Positions 15,420 to 23,004 of a DNA stretch of 64,000 nucleotides are shown one piece after another. The DNA lies in the NCBI GenBank assembly GCA_035651755.1, contig DASRFA010000041.1, positions 1 to 64,000 on the forward strand. Direction: 5' to 3'. Numbering within the stretch: the stretch's first letter is position 1; each line of letters begins with the position of its first letter. The stretch comes from DASRFA01 sp035651755 (GTDB lineage: Bacteria > Desulfobacterota > Binatia > UBA12015). Under the pieces are notes generated by a model. That model was not told the origin of the DNA and did not search any database. It saw only the letters and a list, made by a program, of their open reading frames with translations. The translations under genes were made by a program, and so were the position numbers.

Positions 15420-16902
15420 GTTGCCCTTCCGAATCGCCATTCGCCTGCTGGACGCTCTCGGCGCTTCGCCAGCCGCCGCCGAGCGCGCGATAGAGCTGCA
15501 CGAGGCTCTGCGTGAGCGAGCCGTCGACGCGCGCGAGCTGGTCCTCGAACACGAGCAGCGTCCGCTGCGCGTCGAGCACGTTCTGGAAGTCGACGGCGCC
15601 GTCCTTGTAGAGAGCGGTCGCGAGGTCGAGCGCGAGCCGCCCGGCGCGGATGGCGTCGATCGACGCGGCCTCCTGCTCGCGGAGCCGCGCGAAAGCGACC
15701 AGCGCGTCCTCGACCTCCTGGAGGCCGGTCAAGATCGTCTTCTCGTAGCGGGCGAGCGCCTGCGACGTGCGCGCCTCCTCGGCGGCGATGAGGCCGCGGA
15801 TGCGGCCGGCGTCGAAGATGTTCCAGGTGACGGCCGGCCCGACGGAGTAGCTCCGGCTCGGGCCCTCGAAGAGGTCCGCTGCCTGCGTCGCATCGAAGCC
15901 GAAGCTGCCGAGGAGCGTGAGCCGCGGGTAGAGGTCGGCGGTCGCGACGCCGATCTGCGCCGTCTGCGCGGCGAGGTCCCGCTCGGCGCGCCGGATGTCC
16001 GGCCGCTGGCGGACGAGGTCCACCGGCAGCTCGACCGTGAGCTCCGACGGCGGCGCAGGGATCGGGGCGCCGGGGACGAGCGTCGGCGCGATGCCGCCAG
16101 GGTTCTCGCCGAGGAGGACGCTCAGCCGATTGAGCTCCTGTGAGAGATCGGACTCGAGCGGCGGAATCGTCGTTCGCGTGTTCGCGTAGATGCTCTCAGC
16201 CTGCGCCACGTCGAGCGAAGACGCGATGCCGCCTTCGTGGCGGATCTTCGTGAGCTCCACGATCCGGCCCTGCGACTCGAGGTTCGCCCGCGCGACGCCG
16301 ATCCGCCGCTGGAGCGTTCGGACGTCGACGTAGGCGCTCGCGACCTCCGCGCATACCGCGACCAGCACGTCGCGCCAGTCGTCCTGCGAGGCCTGGACGC
16401 GAGCGCCCGCCGACTCGACGGAGCGCCGGACCCGACCGAAGAGGTCGACCTCCCAGCTCGCCGACACGCCCACCTGGTAGAGGTTGCCCTCCACGCCGCC
16501 CGGGAAGAGCGCGTTCACGCTCTCGCGCTGGTGGAAGAAGTCCGCGTTCGCGTCGAGCGAGGGAAACTCGGCCGACGAGATCGAGCGGTAGAGCGCCCGC
16601 GACTCCTCGATCCTTCCGGTCGCCTCGGCGAGGTCGAGGTTGCTCGCGATCGCGCGCTCGACGAGCCGGCTCAGGTCGGGATCCGAGAACCCGTCCCACC
16701 AGCGCCCGACGTCCGCGCGCGTGACGACGACCGGCGCATCCGCCTGCCAGGATGCGGGCATCGGCGGCTCGGGTCGGACGTAGTCGGGCCCGACCGCGCA
16801 GCCCACCAGTGCGCCGCAGAAAAGCGCCATCAGCCCTACCCGCGCAGCGGCGGCGGTTGCGAGCGGGAATGGAACTTGCCTATGCTCCTGCGCGACCCTC
16901 AT
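15409..16902 (-). CDS. Outer-membrane factor, NodT/OprM family lipoprotein
   Basis: The 497-residue product from the ATG at 16902 has the lipobox LMALFCGALVGC (Cys35), then AVGPDYVRPEPPMPASWQ, typical of OprM/NodT outer-membrane factors. Two homologous repeats each contain a long helical stretch, for example SNLDLAEATGRIEESRALYR and YEKTILTGLQEVEDALVAFA. PVDLVRQRPDIRRAERDLAAQTAQIGVATADLYP is a signature of the family. It forms the trimeric outer-membrane exit duct of the pump. The frame stays open upstream to 17010 but that part would cross the operator palindrome, so 16902 is the sensible start. First gene of the efflux operon. Confidence 0.95.
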   Translation of the reverse strand: MRVAQEHRQVPFPLATAAAARVGLMALFCGALVGCAVGPDYVRPEPPMPASWQADAPVVVTRADVGRWWDGFSDPDLSRLVERAIASNLDLAEATGRIEESRALYRSISSAEFPSLDANADFFHQRESVNALFPGGVEGNLYQVGVSASWEVDLFGRVRRSVESAGARVQASQDDWRDVLVAVCAEVASAYVDVRTLQRRIGVARANLESQGRIVELTKIRHEGGIASSLDVAQAESIYANTRTTIPPLESDLSQELNRLSVLLGENPGGIAPTLVPGAPIPAPPSELTVELPVDLVRQRPDIRRAERDLAAQTAQIGVATADLYPRLTLLGSFGFDATQAADLFEGPSRSYSVGPAVTWNIFDAGRIRGLIAAEEARTSQALARYEKTILTGLQEVEDALVAFARLREQEAASIDAIRAGRLALDLATALYKDGAVDFQNVLDAQRTLLVFEDQLARVDGSLTQSLVQLYRALGGGWRSAESVQQANGDSEGQHAS

Positions 16903-16907
16903 CCAAA

Positions 16908-16921
16908 ACGATACGTATCGT
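16908..16921. promoter_or_regulatory. 14-bp perfect palindrome, probable TetR operator
   Basis: ACGATACGTATCGT is a perfect palindrome. It lies 6 nt upstream of the efflux operon start codon and 38 nt upstream of the divergent tetR gene, where one repressor dimer could control both directions. Confidence 0.75.
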
Positions 16922-16958
16922 GTAGAAATCGAGACACTTTCCGACAAGAGAGCGCGAA

Positions 16959-17594
16959 ATGACGAGTCATTCCGACAACCGGCGGGGGCGACCCCGCAGC
17001 GAAAGCGCAAAGCGTGCCATCCTGCGCGCGGCCCTCGACCTCCTGAAGCGGGGCGGAGTCGCCGGCGTCACCGCGGAAGGCGTCGCCGAGCGCGCCGGCG
17101 TCAGCAAGGCGACCCTCTATCGCTGGTGGCCGTGCGGTCCCGCGATCGCGATGGACGCCTTCTTCGACGAGGTGTCGGCGCAGGTCGCAGACGTCGCGAC
17201 GTCGAGCCCGATCGAGGACCTGCGCGTGCGCGCCCGGCGCGTCGCGCGCTTCCTCACCGGCAAGCTGGGCGACGTGCTCGCCGGCCTGATCGCGGCGACG
17301 CACACGGATCCGCGCCTCGCCGAAACCTTCCGCGAGCGCTACCTCGACCCGAGCCGTGAGAACCTCCGCCAGGTCGTGGAGCGCGCGGCGGCCGGCGGCC
17401 TCCTCCGGAGCGACGTCGATCCGGAGCTCGCCATGGACGTGATCTGCGGCGCCTTCTACTACCGGCGCCTCGTCCGACACCTCCCGACGAGCCCCAAGAC
17501 CATGGACGAGGTCATGACCTGCGTGCTCGACGGTCTCCGGCCGCGTCCGCGGGCGGTCCGCGGCCGCACGGTGCGCCGCCGGGCGCGCTCGTAG
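16959..17594 (+). CDS. TetR/AcrR family transcriptional repressor
   Basis: A 211-residue regulator. The N-terminal DNA-binding domain reads RGRPRSESAKRAILRAALDLLKRGG, then VTAEGVAERAGVSKATLYRWW (helix-turn-helix near residues 35-55). The C-terminal ligand domain has the shape of TetR_C_11-type proteins (DPRLAETFRERYLDPSRENLRQVVERAAAGG, DVICGAFYYRRLVRH). It is divergent from the AcrAB-TolC-type operon with a perfect palindrome between them. By analogy with AcrR, TtgR and MexR-type circuits it should repress the pump and itself until an effector binds. The Arg-rich C-terminal tail (RPRAVRGRTVRRRARS) is unusual. Confidence 0.94.
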   Translation: MTSHSDNRRGRPRSESAKRAILRAALDLLKRGGVAGVTAEGVAERAGVSKATLYRWWPCGPAIAMDAFFDEVSAQVADVATSSPIEDLRVRARRVARFLTGKLGDVLAGLIAATHTDPRLAETFRERYLDPSRENLRQVVERAAAGGLLRSDVDPELAMDVICGAFYYRRLVRHLPTSPKTMDEVMTCVLDGLRPRPRAVRGRTVRRRARS

Positions 17595-17621
17595 GCCGTC
17601 GGCGGCCGCGCGCGAGCGCGC

Positions 17622-19082
17622 TCAGCTTTCCACGAGCGGCGCGCGCGGCAGGTCCGCGAGCCGCCGGAGCGCGCGCGTCCCCGCGTGGAAGCCGCACATC
17701 CCGTGCACGCCGCCGCCGGGCGGCGTCGACGCGGAGCAGAGCCAAACGCGGGGGTTCGGCGTCGAGTACGGGTCGAGGCGCACGACCGGCCGCGTGAAGA
17801 GCTGCGTCCAGTCCGCGGCGCCGCCCGTGATCGCGCCGCCGACGTCGTTGGGGTTCATGCGCTCGAAATCCGCGGGACCGAGCGCGTGGCGCGCGAGAAT
17901 GCGATCGCGGAATCCCGGCGCGAAGCGCTCGATCTGCGCCTCGATGCGATCGGTCATGTCCACGGTCGACCCGTGCGGAACATGGCAATACGCGTACCCG
18001 GTGTGCTTACCGGCGGGCGCGCGCGTCGCATCGAAGAGGCTCTGCTGGACGACGATGACGAATGGCCGCTCGGTGTGCTCGCCGCGCCACATGGCGCGCT
18101 CGCTGGCGGCGATCTCCTCGAGCGTCCCGCCGACGTGGACGGTCGACGCCTGGAGGCACGTTGCGTCGCGCCACGGAATCGGCCCGTCGAGCGCGAGGTC
18201 GAGCTTGAAGGCTCCCGGGCCGAAGCGGAAGCGCTCGAGGCGGCGCACGTATCCATCCGGGAGGGCGCGGCCGGCGATCGTCGCGAGCTGGAACGGGTCG
18301 GTGTCGAACAGGAAGACGCGCGCGGGTGGCAGGTCGGACACGGAGCGGACGCGGCGGCCGGTCGCGATCGTGCCCCCCAGGGCGCCCAGAACGCTCGCGA
18401 GCGCGCGGCTGATCGCGATCGAGCCGCCCTTCGCGATCGGCCAGCCCTCGCCGTGCGCCGTCAAGCAGAAGATGAGCCCGAACGAGGCGGTCATCGGATG
18501 CGCGAGTGGCAGGATGGAGTGAGCGGCACATCCGGCGAAGAGAGCGCGCGCCGGATCGCCGCGTAGCGCGGCGCGCGCGAGCCAGGTGGCGGGCCAGGGG
18601 GCGCGGGCGCCGAAGCGCACGAACGCGCCCGGGTGCGCCGGAAAGCGCAGCGGACCGAGCAGGTCCGCGAGCAGCGCGGGCGCGTCGCGGAGCAGCGGAG
18701 CGACCAGGCGACGGTAGCGGTCGCCGTCGTCGCGAAGGTCGTGCACCGTGCGCCGGAACGAGCGCCAGAGAACGGCCGCCGGCGCGCCGTCGAGCGGGTG
18801 GGCGAGCGACGCCGGCGGCTGGATCCACTCGAGGCCGTGCTCGGCGAGCGGCAGCTCCCGGAAGAACGGCGACGCGATGCCCATCGGGTGCGCGCCCGAG
18901 CAGACGTCGTGCACGAAGCCCGGCAGCGTGAGCTCGGCCGTGCGCGTGCCGCCACCGATCGAGTCCGCCGCCTCGAGCACGGCCACCGAAGCGCCCGCGC
19001 GCGCGAGCGCGACGGCGGCGGCGAGCCCGTTCGGTCCCGCGCCGACGACGACGGCGTCGAGCGGTCCGCCGCCGCCGCTCAC
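17622..19082 (-). CDS. NAD(P)/FAD-dependent oxidoreductase, phytoene desaturase-like
   Basis: A 486-residue flavoprotein starting at a GTG (19082) with a GAGGGCGG sequence upstream. Residues 7-30, DAVVVGAGPNGLAAAVALAR, are the FAD Rossmann motif. AVLEAADSIGGGTRT and FVHDVCSGAHPMGIASPFF are typical of the CrtI-like NAD(P)/FAD-dependent oxidoreductase group that includes pyridine nucleotide-disulfide oxidoreductase domain protein 2. The C-terminus PNPRVWLCSASTPPGGGVHGMCGFHAGTRAL closes the FAD site. The actual reaction is unknown; carotenoid, sterol or lipid desaturation or isomerisation are possible. It does not sit with carotenoid genes, so a specific carotenoid role is not supported. The open frame extends to 19433 but lacks motifs there. 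Confidence 0.85.
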   Translation of the reverse strand: MSGGGGPLDAVVVGAGPNGLAAAVALARAGASVAVLEAADSIGGGTRTAELTLPGFVHDVCSGAHPMGIASPFFRELPLAEHGLEWIQPPASLAHPLDGAPAAVLWRSFRRTVHDLRDDGDRYRRLVAPLLRDAPALLADLLGPLRFPAHPGAFVRFGARAPWPATWLARAALRGDPARALFAGCAAHSILPLAHPMTASFGLIFCLTAHGEGWPIAKGGSIAISRALASVLGALGGTIATGRRVRSVSDLPPARVFLFDTDPFQLATIAGRALPDGYVRRLERFRFGPGAFKLDLALDGPIPWRDATCLQASTVHVGGTLEEIAASERAMWRGEHTERPFVIVVQQSLFDATRAPAGKHTGYAYCHVPHGSTVDMTDRIEAQIERFAPGFRDRILARHALGPADFERMNPNDVGGAITGGAADWTQLFTRPVVRLDPYSTPNPRVWLCSASTPPGGGVHGMCGFHAGTRALRRLADLPRAPLVES

Positions 19083-19413
19083 GTCGCGCCGCCCTCGCCG
19101 TTCGATCCCATCCCGCAGGAAGGATTCGCAGCAAAGCCGAGCGTCCAGCAACTCGACAACCGCACGGACTCGCGGCCGCCGCGCGCGGAGCCGGTCGCGC
19201 CACGGGGCGGATGGCCCGCGCTCGGGGATCTGACGCCGTCGCCGTCGCGATCGGCGGGGCCGGCCCACGCACGCTGCCGAAGGCCCTGGCGCAGGAGGCG
19301 GCGGTTCGCGCGTATGGGACAGCGCCCCGCCCGTCTTCCCCAAGATTGCGAGCGTCCGCCGCCGGTCGCGCCGTGGAGCGCCGCCATCCGGACTCCGATG
19401 ACCGGCACGTCCC
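19083..19413. other. Divergent intergenic region, no gene seen
   Basis: About 330 nt between the minus-strand flavoprotein and the plus-strand DUF1329 gene. Only shadow frames occur and I see no clear -10/-35 or -24/-12 element. It must hold both promoters. Confidence 0.5.
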
Positions 19414-20763
19414 ATGCAACGTGCACCGGGCATGGGCCTCCTACGATACGCGTCGCTCGGCGTTCTCCTCGTGACCTTGGCGGCCGTGCCGGAACAGCCG
19501 CGACTCGCCGGCGCGCTGCGCGACGGCGAAGTGCTCGGAGCGTCGAACTGGCAGGCCGCGCAGGGCCTCCTGCCCGACGAGATCCTCGAGCACTACCGGC
19601 GCGGCGAGTACGCAAACCCGGTGATCGATCTCTCCCGGCCGGGGCTCGTCCCGATCGCCAATCCGCCGCAGCTCGAACAGGCGACGCGGGCCAACCGGGA
19701 TCGATACGCGGTCGACGGCCGCAACTCGCTCGTCGACGTCGCGACCGGGGAGCCTGCGGTGGGGATCCGCGGCCTGCCCTTCGCCGACATCGAGCCGAAC
19801 GACCCGCAGGCGGCCGCCAAGATCGTCTGGAACAACCTCTATGCGGCATACTACCGCGGCGACAGCCGGTTCTTGACCCAGCTCGTGATGATCGGCCGCC
19901 GCGGAATCGAGAGGCGGATCGGGACCGAGGTCCTGATGCGGGTGTACGATGGGTCTCCGGAATCGGCGGGCAGGGACAATCCGAACCAGCTCGTGATGCA
20001 GTCTCTCGCCCGCGTGGTCACGCCGGCGGACCTGAACGGCACGATATCGCTCACCTGGCGGTATCGCTCCGGCGACCAGCCGGACGCCTTGTGGACGTAC
20101 GTTCCGGGTCTGCGCCGGCCGCGCCAGGTGAATCCGCTCAATCGCTCCGACGGCTTCCTCGGCTCGGACATGAGCCTCGACGACGGCCCCTTCTTCGACG
20201 GCAAGCCCGAGTCGTTCACGTTCCGCCTCGTCGGCCGCGAGGAGATGCTCGCGCTGGTCGACCCGTTCAGCACGCGCGGCGACGCAGACCTCATGGCGCT
20301 GCCCGACGGGGGCTATCGGGTCGTGTGGAAGGACGTGCCGCGGATCGGCGCCGACGATCCGAGCTGGAAGGGCCTGCCGTGGGCGCCGGTGAGCGCCGCA
20401 CTCGCTCGCCGCACGATGTGGATCGTCGAGGCGGTCCCGAAGGATCCGAACTATTTGTTCGGTCGCATCGTGCTGCGGATCGACGCCGAGAACTATCGCG
20501 GGAGCTGGGCGACGAAGTACGACCGAGCCGGCAAGCCACTCATGTCGTACCAGACCTCCAACGGTCCGTTTCAATCCCCGGACGGCGGCAAGACCTGGAT
20601 CCCGGGCGGCGGCGTCCCGGTGCAGATCGCGGAGAACCTCGTCGACCGCCGTGCGACCGCCATCGTCTTCCCTTCGGCCGACCGGAACAACCCGTCGGAC
20701 TTCCGCATCGCGACGGCCCCGGAGGCGTTCGATCCCCAGGTCCTGACGCAGTCGGGCAAGTAA
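19414..20763 (+). CDS. DUF1329 (LolA/LolB-like fold) exported protein
   Basis: A 449-residue protein (443 if the second Met at 19432 is used, which places the signal peptide MGLLRYASLGVLLVTLAAV at the very start). Family segments are DFSRP-like IDLSRPGLVPIANPPQLEQATRANRDRYAV, RGLPFADIEPNDPQAAAKIVWN, WTYVPGLRRPRQVNPLNRSDGFLGSDMSLDDGPFFDGKPE and the end FPSADRNNPSDFRIATAP. DUF1329 proteins are periplasmic, have a lipoprotein-carrier-like fold and often neighbour RND/MmpL lipid exporters or outer-membrane beta-barrels in hydrocarbon-using bacteria. They may ferry hydrophobic compounds. Here no such exporter is adjacent. No good ribosome-binding site precedes either start. Confidence 0.88.
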   Translation: MQRAPGMGLLRYASLGVLLVTLAAVPEQPRLAGALRDGEVLGASNWQAAQGLLPDEILEHYRRGEYANPVIDLSRPGLVPIANPPQLEQATRANRDRYAVDGRNSLVDVATGEPAVGIRGLPFADIEPNDPQAAAKIVWNNLYAAYYRGDSRFLTQLVMIGRRGIERRIGTEVLMRVYDGSPESAGRDNPNQLVMQSLARVVTPADLNGTISLTWRYRSGDQPDALWTYVPGLRRPRQVNPLNRSDGFLGSDMSLDDGPFFDGKPESFTFRLVGREEMLALVDPFSTRGDADLMALPDGGYRVVWKDVPRIGADDPSWKGLPWAPVSAALARRTMWIVEAVPKDPNYLFGRIVLRIDAENYRGSWATKYDRAGKPLMSYQTSNGPFQSPDGGKTWIPGGGVPVQIAENLVDRRATAIVFPSADRNNPSDFRIATAPEAFDPQVLTQSGK

Positions 20764-20947
20764 CCCTCGCGACGGATCGACGGCGGCTCCGATCCGGCCG
20801 ACCTGCCATCCGGCCGAGCGAAGCAGTACGGCGAGCGCTGTCGGGGGAATCCGACTGCAAACCATGCGCGATTTCGCTTTGAAACGCGGCGCCCCCTCAC
20901 GCGTCCTGATCCGTCGCAACCCGAACGCCGCGACGCGCTTGGACGGG

Positions 20948-21583
20948 TTACCGCCCGTCGTCGATTTGGACGCGCGCCACCGCCTTGCGCGGGCCTGCCG
21001 GGTGCTCCGGCCTTCCAGCGGCCTGCGAATAGCGCGGGTTCGCGATCTTTATCCACGACGACTTCGGCGTCGCCCGGTATCGCGCGCGCTTCCGCTTCGC
21101 GACGATCCCTTCGAAGTCGTTCTCGCAAGCCCAGCGAAAGAGCTCGACGCCTCGGCCCTCGAAGTGGTCCGCGTAGAATAGGCAGCCGGAGCGCTGGGGA
21201 ATGATTCGCCGAAGCTTGCGCTTTCGCTCGAGGAGGGGCAGCGGGCGCAAATCCTCGTCGTCGAGAGCGATCAGGTCGAACGCGACGAAGGCCGGCCGCC
21301 CGCGGCGCTCGATGAGGTCGTCGAAGACCGGCCGGCCGGCGTCGTCCAAGCAGACGATCTCGCCATCGATCGTGGCGCGCGCGGCGCGTATCGCGCCCGG
21401 CAGCGCGGCGCAGAGCTCGGCGAACTGCACGTGCCCGTCAGCCCGCCGCGAGAGGAGGCGCACCTTGCCGGCAGCTAGGACGGCCGTGGCGCGGAGGCCA
21501 TCGTACTTCAGCTCGAAGAGCCAGTCGGGATGATCGAAGGGTTCGGCGAGACGGGCGAGAAAGCTCGGGACGACCAGGGACAT
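20948..21583 (-). CDS. Minimal ATP-dependent DNA ligase adenylation domain (LigD-like)
   Basis: From the ATG at 21583 the product has 211 residues and covers only the nucleotidyltransferase domain. ELKYDGLRATAV carries the AMP-accepting Lys26 (motif I). IDGEIVCLDDAGRPVFDDL is motif III, VAFDLIALDDEDLR motif IIIa, DFEGIVAKRKRARY motif IV and SSWIKIANP motif V. The OB-fold domain (about 100 more residues with motif VI) that normally completes an LigD or LigC ligase is absent; the protein ends soon after motif V in an Arg/Pro-rich tail. It may be a lone adenylation domain needing a partner, a minimal repair ligase or a truncated gene. An operon of three small genes lies upstream on the same strand. 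Confidence 0.85.
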   Translation of the reverse strand: MSLVVPSFLARLAEPFDHPDWLFELKYDGLRATAVLAAGKVRLLSRRADGHVQFAELCAALPGAIRAARATIDGEIVCLDDAGRPVFDDLIERRGRPAFVAFDLIALDDEDLRPLPLLERKRKLRRIIPQRSGCLFYADHFEGRGVELFRWACENDFEGIVAKRKRARYRATPKSSWIKIANPRYSQAAGRPEHPAGPRKAVARVQIDDGR

Positions 21584-21741
21584 GGCTGTAGGATAGCGCA
21601 CGGCGCCGGACCGCGCGCGCATTGTCTGCGCCCCATTCGCCGAGCGCTTCGCGCCGCCGCGGAGGGTTTGCCGTCCGCGAGCCTCAACGGTCGCGTCGCT
21701 TCACCTGGGCCGTGTTGCGTCGACGAGCCCGCCCGCGACGC

Positions 21742-21945
21742 TCAGCGGCAAGTGCGAGCACGTTCCTCCGCTTCGCGTTGCCCTTCGCGAAACTCCGCCC
21801 AGAATCGCCGCCGATGCGCGGCCGACCCTGGGTCACCTTCGCCCGGTCCCGACATCGGAGTCGGGCTCCCGGGCTCGCGAGCCGCTGCTCCCGGCCGCCA
21901 GAACCGCATCCAGTGACGCGCGACTAGGCTGCGCAATCCGCTCAT
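21742..21945 (-). CDS. Small hypothetical protein, last gene of a three-gene operon
   Basis: A 67-residue product. It starts with ATG at 21945, overlapping the stop of the upstream gene (ATGA). GAGGGGG precedes the start. Sequence features are a short amphipathic start (MSGLRSLVARHWMRFWRP), a Pro/Gly-rich linker and the C-terminal HRRRFWAEFREGQREAEERA, a charged helix rich in Glu and Arg. I recall similar Trp/Arg/Glu-rich C-termini in small uncharacterised bacterial proteins, but no function is known to me. The overlap is the main support for reality. Confidence 0.5.
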   Translation of the reverse strand: MSGLRSLVARHWMRFWRPGAAAREPGSPTPMSGPGEGDPGSAAHRRRFWAEFREGQREAEERARTCR

Positions 21946-22247
21946 GAGGACGACCCCCTCGATCTCCGCACGCCCCGCATTTCCGTGCGAAACGAGAGCA
22001 TGCGGAAATGACCTGCGGTCCAATCACCGGCCGTGAGAACGGTTTCATGAACTGGCTCGTGATGCACCGCGAAGATCGCCGCTCGGCCGCTACGTCGGCC
22101 GAGCGACGCCCACGTTTCCCTTCGTAGGTTCTCGTCGAGCGGATGGGCATGTCCGACCTCGGTCGGGATCGACTTGCCACAGCTCGCACAAGAGGTGCGC
22201 AGCGTCGGGTTTCCCTCGGCGCGGACCGCACTACCCTTGGAAGGCAC
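21942..22247 (-). CDS. Small hypothetical protein with CxxC motif
   Basis: From a GTG at 22247 with GGAG five nt upstream, the frame encodes 101 residues: VLVPSKGSAVRAEGNPTL, then RTSCASCGKSIPTEVGHAHPLD and IFAVHHEPVHET. The CASC pair and the His residues could bind zinc, but only one CxxC is visible. The frame is also open to 22295. The start overlaps the end of the upstream gene by 17 nt, and the stop overlaps the next start (ATGA), so the three small genes are translationally linked. Codon third positions here are visibly less G/C-biased than in the surrounding genes, a possible sign of transfer. No family recognised. Confidence 0.5.
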   Translation of the reverse strand: MPSKGSAVRAEGNPTLRTSCASCGKSIPTEVGHAHPLDENLRRETWASLGRRSGRAAIFAVHHEPVHETVLTAGDWTAGHFRMLSFRTEMRGVRRSRGSSS

Positions 22248-22551
22248 GAGGACTCCGTTCCTGCTCGAGAGCAACAGGAACACGATCCCCTTCACGCGCC
22301 GGACCGCCTGTCGGGTCCGGCGACGCGACCGGGATCTCGACGTCCGGGGCCTTCACCAGCTGGCGGTCGAGGGCGACCGCGTATCGGACGAGCAACGTCC
22401 CTCGATCGCCCTTGGAACGCGGCTTCCCGCGAGTCTGCCCGCGAGGCAACCAGACGCACTTGTCGTCGATCGAGCAGAACAGGGCAGTGGCGGTGGATCG
22501 GATGATCTTGACGTTCGAGAACGTCACGTACGCGTCGGCAACTTCGGCCAT
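22231..22551 (-). CDS. Hypothetical protein, first gene of the small operon
   Basis: A 106-residue protein from the ATG at 22551 with GGGAG seven nt upstream. The N-terminal half, YVTFSNVKIIRSTATALFCSIDDKCVWLPRGQ, looks like a compact beta-rich fold I associate with small uncharacterised proteins carrying the pattern T.KALL..I....WIP..Q. That resemblance is from memory and the function is unknown. The C-terminal half is Pro/Glu-rich and probably disordered. It leads the operon that also contains the genes at 21942 and 21742 and may continue into the ligase gene at 20948-21583. Confidence 0.55.
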   Translation of the reverse strand: MAEVADAYVTFSNVKIIRSTATALFCSIDDKCVWLPRGQTRGKPRSKGDRGTLLVRYAVALDRQLVKAPDVEIPVASPDPTGGPAREGDRVPVALEQERSPRAFQG

Positions 22552-22878
22552 GCGAATCTCCCATCGGAGTTCGCGCCGAAGCACGCGTGGAGGGCCCCTG
22601 CACTGAACGCGCGGTGGGGCTCAAGCGGAACTCATGCGGTGCTTAGCTCCGCGCTCTCCGTAAAGCAACTTCGAGGCGCAAGACGCGCTGCTTCGACCAC
22701 CCGGTGGACGACGGCGCGCTCGCCATCGTGCTCGAGCAACCGCCGACGCATGCGCCGTAAGCAGGGCGCCCGTGCTGGCACTGTCCGCCCACGTCGCAAC
22801 CGTCCTCCACCGCGTCGGCATTCGCCGTTCATGAATGATCCGGGCTAGAAGGCGGAAAACACCTGAACGCCACTCCTC
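22552..22878. other. Intergenic region between the small operon and the tRNA-Sec gene
   Basis: About 330 nt. Several overlapping short frames exist on both strands, none with a ribosome-binding site or recognisable motif. Base composition is slightly less GC-rich than the flanks. It presumably contains the promoter of the minus-strand operon and of the tRNA. Confidence 0.5.
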
Positions 22879-22973
22879 GGAGGAGGATCCGGGCCGGTGT
22901 CCGGCGCGGTCTTCAAAACCGCTCGAGCCCCCGTTCGGGGGCTGGATGGTTCGACTCCATCCCTCCTCCGCCA
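22879..22973 (+). tRNA. selC: Selenocysteine tRNA (anticodon TCA), selC
   Basis: A 95-nt gene that folds as bacterial tRNA-Sec. The acceptor stem has 8 bp (GGAGGAGG with CCTCCTCC, discriminator G, encoded CCA at 22971-22973). The D-stem has 6 bp (CCGGGC with GTCCGG, one G-U) closed by the 4-nt loop CGGT. The anticodon arm is GCGGT-CTTCAAA-ACCGC with TCA. A long variable arm (AGCCCCC with GGGGGCT, 4-nt loop) precedes the T-arm GATGG-TTCGACT-CCATC. The 8-bp acceptor, 6-bp D-stem, long variable arm and UCA anticodon are together diagnostic. The organism should therefore encode SelA, SelB, SelD and at least one UGA-containing selenoprotein; none of these was recognised in this window. Confidence 0.97.
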
Positions 22974-23004
22974 AAGCCCGGATTGTCGGCGGCGTCGCGG
23001 CGGC

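Noticed and set aside
20764..20860. Possible terminator after the DUF1329 gene
   Set aside because: Short inverted and direct repeats (CGGATCG/CGATCCG, two TCCGGCCGA) exist, but there is no T-tract and the stem is weak.
22879..23004. tRNA-Sec as an integration site of an island
   Set aside because: Integrases normally use the 3-prime end, but the 3-prime flank leads directly into the GMC operon with no integrase, repeat of the tRNA end or attachment site.
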